The notes beneath the pieces are model-generated. The model was not told the origin of the DNA. It worked only from the letters and a program-made list of their open reading frames with translations, and did no database searches. Positions 16,563 to 31,500 of a DNA stretch of 64,000 bases are shown here, in pieces (the first letter of the stretch is position 1; each line of letters opens with the position of its first letter). The DNA comes from Anabaena sphaerica FACHB-251. Its GTDB lineage: Bacteria; Cyanobacteriota; Cyanobacteriia; Cyanobacteriales; Nostocaceae. Made by a program: the position numbers and the translations under genes. Where the stretch lies: assembly GCF_014696825.1 (NCBI RefSeq), contig NZ_JACJQU010000010.1, positions 1 to 64,000 on the forward strand, given 5' to 3'.

Positions 16563-19500
16563 TTAAATTACAAATTGTTATTCATGGATCTGATCGGGAT
16601 TGAACCGATACCCTCCCTGTGAGAGTTGCACTCACACCTCGTGTAAGTTGAAAAAGCTGTGGTTACACCGCAGGAATTGAACCTGCACTTATCATTTTGC
16701 AGATGATCGCTCTACCAATTGAGCAAGTATGTAAGCTTTTTCTGTCAGGACACAAGTGAATCCAGGAACTCTACCATTAGAGCTACAGACCCAAGAAAAG
16801 CATGATTACATGGTTTTTGTTTTGCCTCTTGGGGAGGCGTTTGTGTTGATACTACATTTGTAATACAAATACTACTCGATGTCAAGAGCATACTACAAAT
16901 TTTTGGGAAAGTCAGAAAACTGCACCATGAATTACTTCACGGTGCGTAACATTCTTTTGGACTGATTTACTCAAATAACTCCCGATGTTGATAAGCAAAC
17001 CGTGAAACATCTTCACTCGAAACAGGTTGAGCGTAAATAGCCTGATTACGAATAGCTTGCATCTGCTCAGATTCTCGTTCCATTGCCGGGGTAAACTGCG
17101 ATCGCTGTTTCAACAAATCCTCAAACTCAATTTGCCCTGGTTTACCTTGAGCAAAAGCCCTTTCAGCACAGCGCCGTACAGCATTACCAATTTCTGCGGG
17201 AGTACAAATTCTATACTCAGTTAACAACCTACGCCATTGCTCATCACTCCAAGGCGAATCATTACCTCGAAAACCTGGAAAATACTTAGCTAAATGCAAA
17301 TTGAAAACTTCGTATCTTGCCCCCTCATGGGGTAAATCTACAAAAAACACATCATCAAAACGACGCACCAATTCCGCAGGTAGCATTTCCAAGCGGTTAA
17401 TAGTAGCAACAGTATAAACAGGCTCTTGATGCTCCTGCATCCAAGTTAACAAAGCCGCAGATAAACGCCGTGCCACACCACCATCTGCATTCGAGTCCCA
17501 GCCAGCAAAACCCTTATCAAAATCATCCCAGTAGAGAACACAGGGAGCAAGGGATGTTACCAAAGCGATAAACTCCTTTAACGCTCGATCAGGATGAGGA
17601 CTACCCAATAATACACCCCAATTAGCTGCTAACAACGGCAATCCCATTTTCTTAGCTGCTAACTTAGCCGATAAACTTTTACCTGTACCTGGTGATCCCC
17701 ATAACAGCATTCCCGTGGGAAACTGCAAATTATATTTTTGTGCTTCTGGTTGTAGTAAACAGGTAATAGTTTCTAACCGTTTTGAGAGTAAATCTAAACC
17801 TCCGGCTGAAGGTACATCAGGTTGGGCAATATACTCTAAACCACGTCCCCGTAATTTGTTAACTTTATGATCTAGAACTAATTGGGCGATATCCTCAAGC
17901 TGCTCTGTAAAACCCAAACCTTGCTTTAGTAGCATCCTTATTTCACCTACAGGTAAACCCTGACAAGCACGAATAAGCATTTGCATTGTTTGGTTTCTTG
18001 AAACTTGAAAATTGGCATTACTCCCATCAAAACTTAAAACAGTGTTTGATGAAGGATGACTATTATCTAAAACCGAATGTGTATCTAAAACTGAATGTGT
18101 ATTTAAAACCGAATGCGAACAACAATCAAAAAACTGTTGTACAATCAGTTCTACCTGCTCTTGATCTGGCAGTGGATGAGACAGCACCGGAATAAAAGGC
18201 TGTAATTCTAAAGGTAGCTGAACGTAAGTTTCTAATAATACCAAGTAAATATTCTGTTGACTCCACAAAGCTTGATAATAAGCATTTAGTAGTTGATAAC
18301 TCAGTTTTTGACTAATTTTGTTACCTTCATTTTCCTGTAGCATCCCCTCCAATAAATAAATACCTGGTTGATAGTCTGTCAAAAGATACTCAAGAATATC
18401 CTGGTTTTTACCCCTGTCAGTTGGCTGTAAAATGTACTGACCTTGATGCTGAATTAACTGCTGTAGTTCACAGTAACCGGGATTCCAAAGAAAAACTGAC
18501 AAAGACCTCTCCTCACCCCAGTCGTAAAACTGCTGTAAAATCTGCATTCTGTCAGGTGTATGATATTCCACAGCTACAATTGCCGTATTTTGGTGAGCTA
18601 AGGTAGGCCAGTCTGTCAATTTCATGAGTTTGATTTGAATGACTTATTTTCTCTTGTAGAGTAAATTGATTGCTGATGCCTTAGCCTTTTGGATAATTAT
18701 CAGTATCCAGCAGACTATATTTTTTATTTGAGCAATAGCGATATATTCAGCGCAACGTAGGGGCTTAAATAAGCCTAGTCCCTGTGATTCTTCTTTAGCG
18801 AGGATAATATCTTCAGTTTCCCCGATACCACTTTCTGCCAATATGCTTTCTAGTTCTGATAGATACGATGGAGTCAGTTGTTTGTTGGTTCTGAGTTTGA
18901 AAATAAAAATAACTATATTATCCTGATGCGAATCGCAAAAACGCCCATGCGTTACCCGGATTTCTCAAAGTTATCCGATGATGTAAAGCCAGACATTCGG
19001 CACTAGATTTACAATATAATTAAGTTAATCAAATTAAACAGATAAATGAATGCGTAAACAAGTTATCGAATATACATCTCCACTAGATGCGTTGATTGCC
19101 CTTACCAAACAGTTAAATGTTTATGAAATCAAGTACCAAATGAGTTCAGAAGATTTTTTTGCCAAATATAGCCAAGGAGAAACTTCTGATGATGAAGAGT
19201 TTGTCGAATGGGCAGGAAATTATCAGCATTATCTGGCTTTACACCAAGAAATAACCAGCAAACTCAAAGATGTCGCGTAAAATTATCCAAGGGTATTTAG
19301 ATGAAGTTGAGCAACTTTTAATTAATTGCTCTAACGCATACATTGAGGAGTATAGTGCGGTAATTTTAACGCCGGAGCGTGCTAATCTCCGTATTAGAAT
19401 ACGTTTTGCAATTAAATATTTACTAGCAGTTAGTGAAGCCTTTGTTGTTGTAAATAATCAGATTGAATATGTTGATTACCGCTATCACTTTCAAGATGAG

Positions 19501-22500
19501 CAAAATAGTCTGATTTTTCGTTATGACAGTACACCACACTTTCCCAACTTGCCTAGTTTCCCCCACCATAAACATCTTTTTGACAATGTAATTGCTTGCG
19601 AAAAGCCACATATAGCTGATGTTTTACAAGAAGTGATGGAGTTTTTAAAGTAGGAATACTATTGTCAATTATTCATTGTTAATTGTCCATTATTGAAAAT
19701 AACTAAAATAATCCAGTTACTTAAAAAGTATAAATTCTTATCAGAATAAACTTGGATTTAAAATTAAAGAAAGTAAAATAGGAAGTAAATAAATTATGAA
19801 AGCCGCGATTGCGGCCAGGAAGTGAAAAATTCACTTCATGAAAGGAAGAAAGTAAAATGGCAACAGCCAAAACTCGTACTAACGGCAACACTCGCAGTAC
19901 AACTAACGGTAAAGCATCAGCGAAAACAAATAATGCAGCTTCCGCAACTAAATCTAAGGCAGTAAATGCTTCACCACAACAAGAAGCATTAGCTTTATTG
20001 AAAGAATTGCGAAATTTAATCTTCAAAGAATACGGGATTAAATTACAGCTACGAGACTCAAGAATTTCTACTAAAATCGGTCATGCAGCCCGTGAAAAAC
20101 TCGGACTTGATATTGCAGCACAAGTAAAAAAGAAAGGCGGTAATAAAAAGTTTGATTGGCAGAAATGGAATAGCAAATTATTTCCTAAATTGTTTGGACA
20201 ACCGGATGCTCTGAAATATCCACCAGAAGTAGTTGCTATTTTCATGAGTATGCTATACGACACAATTAGCACCGACCCAGAACAAGGAATAGCTGATTTA
20301 GTCGAATTCAACCGTGCATCTTTGGAACGTCGCAATTCATTCCAAGAACAAGAAGAGGAAGAATTGGATGATTTAGATGATGAACTTGATGAGGACTTAG
20401 ACGAAGATGAAGATTTAGATGAGGATGACGAAGAAGAACTCGACGAAGATTTGGACGAAGATGACGACTTAGATGAGGATGATGACGACGAATAATTGAT
20501 TCTCAGAAATTGACAGAATAATTATATAAAATAGCCATGTATTGCCACCAACAATACAGGTTATTTTTTTATTTGTATTTGAAAATGTAATCAGTAACCA
20601 GCTAATAACAACAAGAGTAAAGATTATTAATTACAGCAGATTGCAGATCAATCAGGTACAGAATCTAACTTGAAACCTAGACAGAAACAGAGTTTTACTC
20701 CTGATTACTGCTGTATTAATTTCAGACAAGTTACACTCTCCTGATTTTTTACTTTTCTTTGTATTTCAATCTTTAAAGATGTTAACTGACGACTGAATAC
20801 TTATTTGAAAACACCAAAAGTTCTCTTCATGAAATCTACTTTGTATGATCAAAGCTGTAACACATTATGGAATAATTATGAATTTTAATGGCATCTTTCG
20901 ATGCGGTTTCTATGAGAAAAATAGAAAATATCAAAGAGTATTTCTCATGGTAAACGCTCGCAAAGTATCCAAAACAGTACGGAAAATTGAAAAGCACATT
21001 CCAGCCTTAGAACGAGTAACTACCTATCAGGAAAAAGTACACCTGATGGTAATTGAAGTATTACGAGAAGAATCGGGTAGAGAATTAGCAGCCGCAGCCC
21101 GATTTAATGGACAAGAATTTGATTGGGAGAAACATAATTACCAATTCCGCAAAGATTATGCAAACACACCATTAAAAGAATTAGGTAATTATGCACGCAA
21201 ACTTTACGGATTGAATAATTTGGATGAAATTCGAGATAGACGTGCTGCTCATAAAGCTGCTCGCTCTAAACGTATCGAAGGATTAAATAGCTTAAACGGC
21301 AATTTTGATGATGTGGATGATGAGGATTTTGAATCAGACGAGTATGAAGAAGATTTAGAAATCGAAGATTAATTATCATGCCCCGAATTATCTGAATCGG
21401 GGCATTTTATTTGAGCGCATAGTTAATACAACAAACAGAATTAAAGACAATAATTGCAACTATAATTGCAACTGAATTTTAGCAATCAAAAAGTGAATCT
21501 TAATTCAGAAGGCATCTGTCGATGCTATCTATGCGAGATACAAGTAAGTAATTCGTTAATCAAAGGACAATTTTATGAAACGTAATCAGCAACAAACTAA
21601 AACTTTAGAAAAAGCTATGGAATATCAAGGTAAGGAAAATACAATCAAACGAAAAAGTAATCAACAAGAAACCAAAGCTTTGGAAAAAGTTATAGGATAT
21701 CAAGATAAATTACGATTAATGGTACTCGAAGTTTTGCGAGAGGAAAGTGGACGAGAACTCGCTGCTAAAGCCCGATTTAATCAAGAAGAGTTTGATTGGA
21801 ACGAACACAACACAGAGTTTCGCCAGGACTATACTGATACTCCTATTAATGAACTGTTAGCTTACGCTAAACGTTTCTATGGATTGAAAGATTTGGACGC
21901 AGTACGCGAGCGACGCAAGGCTCACAAACAACAACGTGCAGCTAGATTTGCTGAAGCATCTTAAGTATCTACTGGTGAAAACAGCAGCCCCACATTCAAG
22001 TGGGGTAGCTTTTTGCCCACCCACCCTTACCTTTCAAGAAACAAATTTTATAATCCTTACACAGCAATGCTTTACGAGAATCAATAAAAATGTGTATCTT
22101 TCATTTGTGGCGATCGCGTAAACCTCACCTGTGGGCGGCTCATATCTGGTACTTCACCGTATAAGCCCAGTTAATATAAAAAGATGCGCGATAATACTAC
22201 CTTGCTTTTCTTGGATTTTATCGCTAAATCAAGGGCTAGAGATTACTAGTGAGTATTAAAAATACATCAAATTGTATTGGTAGAAGATGTTAATCACCGT
22301 AAAATGGAGTTTTTAGAAGCTAAATTCGTCTAACCACACCTTAATGGACGGACACCACTACCGTTACAAAGATTAAATTTACTTAATATTTCGTTACGAT
22401 AAGGGCATTGAGAGAAACAACAAACTTCTCAATGCTCATATCACAGGTGAACACCATGAATAGCACAATTCGGGTTGGCAACCTTTTCGGAATACCTTTT

Positions 22501-25500
22501 TATGTACATCCTTCCTGGTTTTTAGTTCTAGGTTTGGTAACTTGGAGCTACAGCAGTGGACTAGCAACACAATTTCCCCAATTAGGTGGGGGATTACCTT
22601 TGGTACTAGGATTGATCACGGCACTGTTGTTATTTGGCTCAGTTGTCGCCCATGAATTAGGACACAGCTTTGTTGCTATTCGCCAAGGAATTGATGTCAA
22701 ATCAATTACACTATTTATATTTGGTGGACTGGCAAGCTTAGAAAAAGAATCGCCAACTCCAGGAGCAGCTTTTTGGGTAGCTATTGCAGGTCCCATAGTT
22801 AGTTTGATGCTATTTGCTACAGCGACCGCAGTTGGTATTGCGACTGCTGCATCTGGACCATTGGCTGCTATCCTTGGTCTACTAGCTTCTGTTAATTTGA
22901 CATTAGCTCTGTTTAACCTCATTCCTGGCTTGCCTTTGGACGGAGGAAATATACTTAAAGCAATAGTTTGGAAAATCACTGGTAAATCCTATAAAGGAGT
23001 GGTTGTTGCCAGCCGAATTGGACAAATCTTTGGTTGGTTGGCGATCGCCTCTGGTTTAATTCCTCTACTATTGTTTGGTAGTTTTGCTAACTTCTGGAAC
23101 TTGTTAATTGGCTTCTTTTTACTACAAAATGCTGGTAATGCTGCCCAATTTGCTAGAGTGCAAGAAAAACTCACAGGTTTAACAGCAGCGGATGCTGTAA
23201 ATAACGATAGCCCAATTGTCAAAGCGAATTTGAGTTTAAGAGAGTTTGCAGATCAACGGCTTTTAAATGCTCAAGAATACCGTCGTTTCTTGGTGACAGA
23301 CGAACAAGGACAATTGTTAGGAGCGATATCAGTTGATGACTTGCGAACTATCCCGAATATATTGTGGGCAGAAACTCAAGTTATCAAAGTGATGAAACCA
23401 ATCGAGCAGTCTACCACTGTACAATCGGATCAACCGTTGCTAGAAGTAGTACAGTTACTCGAAACACAAAAATTATCCGCACTGACTGTAATTCGTGACA
23501 ATGGGTTGTTAGTCGGAATTTTAGAAAAAGCTGCAATTATCAACTTACTTCAGAACAAAGTACAAACAAAATTTGCATAATCTCTTCAATTCTCCCAATA
23601 AAAACTCAAAATTGCCTTGAAAAGAAAGCATTTTTGAGTTTTGATGTTTTTTGGCAAGTATTCAAAATACAGGATATCCTGCTACAAGTTCGAACAAACT
23701 TATTGCTATAAAATACAGCCTTCCCGATGTAATGAGGTACACTTTATTTTCAGACAGAAGGTAGAAGTAAAAAACCAAAAAGATGAGACTATAGCTCATA
23801 ACAAAGGAATCCGCTGTAACTATTTTTTAACAGGTAGAGGCTCACAACCAACACCACCAAACGTAGCAATTGTTGGACTAGAAAACCGACTATTTATTAA
23901 ACTGAAAATTTCTTGGTTTGACAGTTGAGTTTTGTTTACTTCAATTGTTGGTTTCTTTCCTGCTTTATTCACATAAATCAGGAGATCCGCCCAATAAAAC
24001 TGCTGATCAGAAGGTTGAGAATATTCAGGATAACAGCCTTTAGAGCTAATTGCTAATTGATGATCTACAGCAGACATTGCTGCCAGAGGAATACCTGTCT
24101 GAACCAATTTCGCTTCTTCTACTGGTCCCCACAAACGCAGATTGTGCTTGATACAACGTTTCCCGTCTTTAACTGGGGCAAGGATATTACCACAAACCTT
24201 TACTTCAACATTATACATTGGTGGATATTCGGGGATAGAAGGAGCTTGTGCTTTGGCAATATTGCTTTCGCTTTTGCTATTTGTATCTACAGTATCAGGA
24301 GTACAAGCTGCTAGAATTATTCCTGTTATCATTAACCAAAAACAGTTGACTTTTCTCTTCAACATTGATTTACTCCTATTTTACAATTGAACAACTAATA
24401 TCAAATACGTTGAAAAACAAGATTGCTGACAGATGAATACTTACTGAGAAATAAACTTTCGTTGATTAGGAGGTTGTACCCAAAGAGTACAAAAACCTGA
24501 TACAGCTTTCCTGTTACTTTGTCCTATTTCTAATGTCACTCCCAAACGTTTTACTTCTCTAGTACAGGCAAGTTGACCGGTACTATCTCTGCTCAATAAA
24601 TCTCGATTCCATGCCATAAAATTGCGAGCAAATTTACCTTCATTAGTAGTTGCCCATGCCAAAGTATTAGCTTCTTGTTGAGTCAGTTGACGTGGACCAG
24701 TTGGATCTAAATTACTAGATTGATACCCAAGCATTGCACCTATACCCAGGAGTCCACCCACACCAGATGCAATTAATAACAAAACACCAGCTGCAATTAA
24801 TGATGGAACTGAATGAATGGCACGCTCAAATTCTGTACGTTTGATTAATGCTGTGACTGCGTGAGCGATCGCCTTCTGTTGACCTTTGACTGCTGCTTTT
24901 TCGTAGCTTTGAAGATGGTCATAAAGTTGGGTTTGCCATTGATCAAACATGGCCTCCATTTCTTGAGGACTGTCTTCTAACAGCACTTGCAGTCTCCCAG
25001 TAGCAATCATCATTAAAAATGCTGGATCATCAGGATCTAGTCCAGTTTGAACAACTATTTCCCAAACTCTAGCTTTGAAATTATCATCTTTACCGCGAAT
25101 GGCTAAATCTAATAAAGTAGGGTAAGGAATGCGACTTAAACCTTTACCTCTAGCTGCTACTGAATCCAAAAAATCATCATCTAAATCGAGTTCTTCAGTT
25201 TGATAATTAGTCATAATCTTTTGGCTTTACTTTACTTCTTGGTAGCGACTTTCCCATTACTATTAGCACTATCAACTTTTTCGGATGGGGGAGTAATTGA
25301 AGCTGCTGGTGGATTCCAAATCTTAGCTTTTTCAATTTCCTCAAAAGCCTGTTTGAGAAACCTATGCAATCTCTGTTTACCTAATATTCCTAAATCTTTA
25401 TAATTTTTAGCTTCAGAAAAGTTTATCCGTTTGGCATCAAGGATATTTCTTTCTCGGTAGCTAAACTTAGGAAAATCAATTACTGGGACTTTGTAAGTCT

Positions 25501-28500
25501 TGATTAAATCCTTTAATTCCTCATTTTCATCTATGTGTTTCCAGTCATCACATAAACCAAAATTACGGACAAAGATATGTTTAATTTTCTTTTCAAATCT
25601 TTCTAAAGACTGCATGAATAACTGTAAACTGTCATATCCTCCACTACAAACAAACCATTTATGTATCTTGACCTTGTTTTTACCAATAATTTCTAAAATT
25701 TGATTACGCTCAATCCAATCTGTTACTGCTGGGTATACTTGAGCAGGTAAATTAACAATCACAGAATTTTCCAGTGCTAAATCAAAGATTTCATCTGCTT
25801 CATAAGCTTTACGTTCTGATTCACTAAAAACGGCTGTTTTATGATTGTCAGGGTAAAATGCACCGACATCTGGATTACTTTGATCAGCTTCTACCAATTC
25901 ATAAAGTAATTTATTATCAATGCAATATTGCACCATTACCCGTGCAAACAAAGACTTACCAACACCACCCTTTTCACCGTCAATAAAGTGAATTGCAGCC
26001 ATTTTATTTGCTCCTTTGTTATTTAGCTAATCTTGCATTAATGGATAATTAAATATCTGCGAACATATCATCATTGTCATCATGAAATGACCCTTTTCCG
26101 GGAATGAAATAGTCCGAATCAATTATTTGTGATTCACTACCACTATTACTATTGGTACTATCTTGATTTTTATTAGTGGTATCTTCATGACTACTAGAAT
26201 CACCAGCATCTAAACCAAACATAGCAGCAAGAGTTTGAGGATTAGTCATTGTACTTAGAGGTATAGGCAAAGCATCACTTGATCTGAGTGGTAATCCTAA
26301 TTCGATTCGTAAATAAGTTAAATGTTGCTCCAACGCATGACAACACATCAACCCTACCTGACGCAGTTCTTGTTCACTAATACCTGCATCTTCTTGTGCT
26401 TTGTATGCTAATGGCAACCAGCACATTCTTAATGCCTGCAATATCATTTCTTTGGTGGTACTAAGTCCATTACCTTGTTGTAAGTATGTAATTAACTTAC
26501 CATCGGAAGTATTTGAGTAAGCACGAAACCGATAATTCAAATCTTTATATTGTTTGTCAGTATCAGGTTCTTGAGGCAATCTACCCTTACCATTAGTGCT
26601 GCGTTCTCTGTGATTACCATTATTTTTTCCTTGTTTCTTGTTAGTCATGCTACTTTCTCCATTTGCGCTCTAAATCGCATAAATAAACCAAAAGCATCAA
26701 TTAACCTAAAGGACAAAGTTTCCTGCTCTCGAAATGTATGGTAATAATCATTACTGGCATTATTAAATGCTTCTTGTACCTGCTGTTGTAAATCTGTACC
26801 CCAGTAAGTGGAAATCTCTTCAAAACATTCCTGTAACTCTTGCTCTAAGTACAAAGCTGCACCACCACTCAAAATCACTTCATTCACCGCAGGTAAAGTG
26901 GATTCCAGCCAGTCGTAAAGCCTAGACCAATACTCTGCTTTGGCAGTAGCAATGGCATTAACAATCATCTGCAACTCATAATTAATGTTTTTTGGGTCTT
27001 TGCTTTTGACCAAAGCGCGAATTGCTTGGTTATCTGCTGTGATATCTGCACCGGCTGCATAGATAGCAGCAGTTAAAGTAGTGGCATCTTGTCCAGATGT
27101 GCGCTCAATAACTCGTTTCACCATTTGGTGAAAGCCCAGCCCATTCGTATAACCCGCCGTCATCTTGCCCCTTTCAAATAAGAGAAGGCTGCTATTGCGA
27201 TGTCCAAACATCAGCACCGCAATGGTTTGAGCGTTGAACCATGCTTTACCGTTCTGGCGTTGGCGAATCATTGCCAATCCCGCACCTTCAGGTAAACACT
27301 CGAATCGTTCCAACTTCACCCGCAACCTTTGACCACGAAATCTAAAATCCTTGAGTGCAACCCGCAACTGTTCTTCAAAGGCTTGGCGATTTTGATATTC
27401 ACCATACGGTAGTAGTGAAGTCAGTGATAGAGAAAACCTATTGGGTAATTTATTGTGTTGAGCGATCGCGCCGATTACAGCTAGGGCTTTGTCAATTGAA
27501 GTTTCGTACTTGAGCTTATCTAGTCTGGCGGATGCTGAAAACTGACGTGCCAAAAATCCCACTACTGTACATTGTGTATCACCATCTGCTGTACAAGATA
27601 CCCAAGCTTCATCTACTGGATGAGAAGATTCTAGACCCTTGCGACTTGACATATAAGCGTCAATCGAACTTTGCGGCAACCTCAGCATTTCTGGTTCCAT
27701 TGTCATCAAACATGGTTTGCCCTCAGTTGCTAGTTCATAAACTATTTTGGTCAAGGAAGCACCAGGGTCAAAACTGACGATCAAGTTTGACATTGATTCT
27801 GGTTTGCCTAACAACTTCTTTTTAAGTTAAGTGCAAATAAAAATTATGCCTATCTACCTACTGACTATTTTTTTGCCAAAATTTTTATCCAGTTGGCTAT
27901 TTTTTTCACAACCGTTGGTCAACGAATTATTTTTATGTTATTGAATTCAATTTGAAAAATGTGCCATTTCAACGCCAATACTACGCCATGTACACGCCAA
28001 TATTACGCCAACTGAACGCCATTTCAACGCCAATACTACATAAATAAGTACACTATGTATATAATTTACTTGCAATAAAACAGCTTATTGACAAAATACT
28101 ACGCCATGTACACGCCAATAGTACGCCACCTGAACGCCAATTCAACGCCACTCAATTTTTTGATTTGAGTAGCCCAAAAAAACGTTTGGGGCATAGCAAG
28201 CCATGTCGCAATGTGCATCATAGAGATGCAAAAAGGTTGTACTTTTCAGAGAAACAGCGACAGACTTGCCCTCCTTTTACGGTTCCCCTACCTCAGTAGG
28301 TAAACCACCGTAACGGAGGGGGAGACGATACGAAAAAAATCAAACTCAATGAAAACAAGATTCACTTTTTACATGACTTGTAAAACGCAAAGAAAAAATA
28401 TCCACTTGGCTAATGACTGATTGGTTTACATATTTAAAACTAGAAATACAACATACAACATAATCTTTGTAAGAAATTAAGCTATGCCTCCAAAAGAGCG

Positions 28501-31500
28501 CACAATCAGGTTTCATATCTGCCTCACACCAGAAGAAAAAGAACAGGTGCGACGAATGGCAGAGGAAAACAGCTTGACAATGGCAGAGTTATTCCGTGCC
28601 AAGACTATCAAACATAGATTACCCAGGCGTGTCACTAAAGTGGCAGGTGAAACTTACTGGGAATTGGGGAAAATAGGCGACAATCTCAACCAAATCGCCA
28701 AAGCTATCAATACATCGGTACTTATGGGTGAGCCAGTGGTTGTAGATCGAGCATTACTAGAAGAGGTGAGAAATTTGGTCAGACAAGTGCGACGAGAAAT
28801 TACGGAAGTTGATTTAATTACTGATTTACAAGACGAGGAAGATTAATTTTTCAAATAAGTGCGGCAAGAAATTATCAAAATCTGCGGAATTCCCCATCGC
28901 GTAAGCAGGGCGGGGTAGCTTACTCACCGATTTACAAGACGAGGAAAATTGATTGCTAAACAGGTTAAAGGTAAAAGCTTTATCAAATTGCTCAAATACC
29001 TTTTTGGTAAGGAAGGAGCAAGACAAATTGGTGGCAATATGGACGAAACAACTCCTCGTTCATTAGCTGCTGAATTACATTTGTCTAAGCGTATTAACCC
29101 AAAAGTTAGTAGAACTGTTTATCATGCTTCCCTGAGTTTGCCTCACAATGAGGGTTTAGATGATGACACTTGGCATGAAATCGCCCTGAAATATTTACGA
29201 GCAATGGGCTTTACCATGAATCAATATATTGTTGTGCGACACACTGACCGGACTCATGATCATGCACATATTGTTGCTAGTCGCATTCGCTTAGATGGAA
29301 CTACGGTTTCCGATAGCTGGGACTATACCAGAAGCGAAGCTGTTATTCGTAGGTTAGAGAAAGAATATAATTTACAATCAGTAAAACCAAGTAAGAAAAA
29401 AGAGGATCGTAGTCCTACTACTGGTGAACGCAGACAACTTGCTAGAACTGGGGAAGAAAGCGTTAGAGTCAAACTTCAGTATTCTCTAGATAAAGCAACC
29501 CATGACCATCCAACTATGCCAGAGTTAATAGAAAGAGCGCAACAACAAGGTATTAATGTCTGTGTTGGTTATACTCGTACAGGTAAAGTCAAAGGTATTA
29601 GCTACCAATTTGATGGCGTGGCTTTCAGTGGTACACACCTGGGTAAAGCATATACTTTTCCTGGGTTACAAAAGCATCGTGGTGTAAATTATGTTTCCAA
29701 ACGGGATGATCAACTCATCCAAAAATTGATAGAGCGAAATGTAAAAAATGCTACATCTAGTCATGCTGAACGCAATGCTCAACACATCCAACTACTGACT
29801 AATCAAACTGCTATAAATGCTACAACAATTGATAATTCAATACATCCTCTAAATCAATCAAATTCTTTACCTACACCAAAACCCGCAAACTGGAAACAAA
29901 TACGCCAAAACTTAAACCAGCAGTACAATTTACCCGTTTCTCTGCTCAATGAACTGTATCAAAAGGGTTGGCTGTATCCCAGTCAAACTGGTCAACCAGT
30001 ATTTATAGAACGCACGCTTGACGATGTTCCAACTCTTGCCAAACAGTTAGAACCTACTGGTGATTTTACTGCTATTCCTCTCAACTCTGAAACAACAAAA
30101 AACGGTAGTTTTTGGATTGCTACAGATACCACAGTTACAAGAGCAGTGTTACTCAGTGACCCTATTGAAGTTCTTTCTGTTATTGCCTTAGAATCAACTG
30201 TTGACAAGAGAAAACGACAACCGACATTGTATTGGAGTGTAGGCGATCGCTCTCAAATACCTTTAGAATTTTTGGACTCGCTTGATACAGTGGTCATCGC
30301 TTTTAAAGATAATGAAAAAGTTGAAGACTTGATATCTGACCTATTGACTGAACTCCCCCAATCCAAAAGAGTGTCTCCCGGTCAAGCTGGTTGGAATCAA
30401 CTGTTAAGTGACAGGAAACAACCAGTCAAAAAGCAGCAATTTACACAAACCCTAGATTGGGAAATTTAAATCTATACGAGGAGAATTATTGTGCGACACC
30501 GTTTCACCAAGAACTACTTTTGACCACACCGGTTTTAACCTGCTATAGTTAATGTCCCAATCTTGATGGCTACAGCTATAACATCAAATTCTGGTTTATC
30601 AGATTTTGATACCTTTTTTATATCTTTTGGTAGTGGTACAACCAACAGCAGAAGCTATACTAATGATAGTTGTAATTCTACATCTTATCTTATAGCTGCT
30701 TTCCGGCTTTCTGCTAGAAATGCCACACTTGTGGAAATTATATCAGCAATATCTACTGGATCTAAGGTATAAATTCGTGCTAAAACCTCCTCTTTAATTT
30801 GCTCAACAGGATATTTAGTATCGACTGTAGCATTATTTAGCGAGTTTTCAGCTAAATCAAAATTTTTAAGGTAAGTAGATAGAGATATATAACCATCCAA
30901 GTATTGTTTTAAAGTTTCACTATCACCACCACTCAATTTTGCTAAACACAAGAAATTTTTAGAGTCAGTTTCGGGAATGGCTTTACCTTTCAACCACCTA
31001 TATACAGTTGAAAAATCAACACCAATTTCTACAGATAACGTTGTTTGAGTCCAGCCAGCTTGCAATAAATATTCAATTAACTCAACTAATCGTTTTTGAC
31101 GTTTTTGCATAGTAGAAAGCCTGGTTCTACCAGTTATAAAATTTACTTTTGCCTCTTCCATCAGTACAACCTTTTGATTTTTATCGCACTTTTTACTCAA
31201 CCTATAGGATTAGTGAAGAAAAATGATGTTCGAGTAACACAGGTAATAGACAAATCATAATGAGAACATGATATGTTTCTTTTATTCCTAACAGATGTGG
31301 TAAGTAAAGCAGCGAATTAAATAGCATTTTATCACCCTTGTATCTGCTGAAAAGGGAGTATAAAGCCCCTTTGATGACAGGGTAAAGGTTTGAAGAGAGG
31401 TTTTTTATTAAATTGTGCCTAGCTACTCAGTTGTAGTTGGGCTGTTCTTTAAGAAATACATTTTATCATCTTTATTCAGTAAGCGATTTAAATTTTCTGT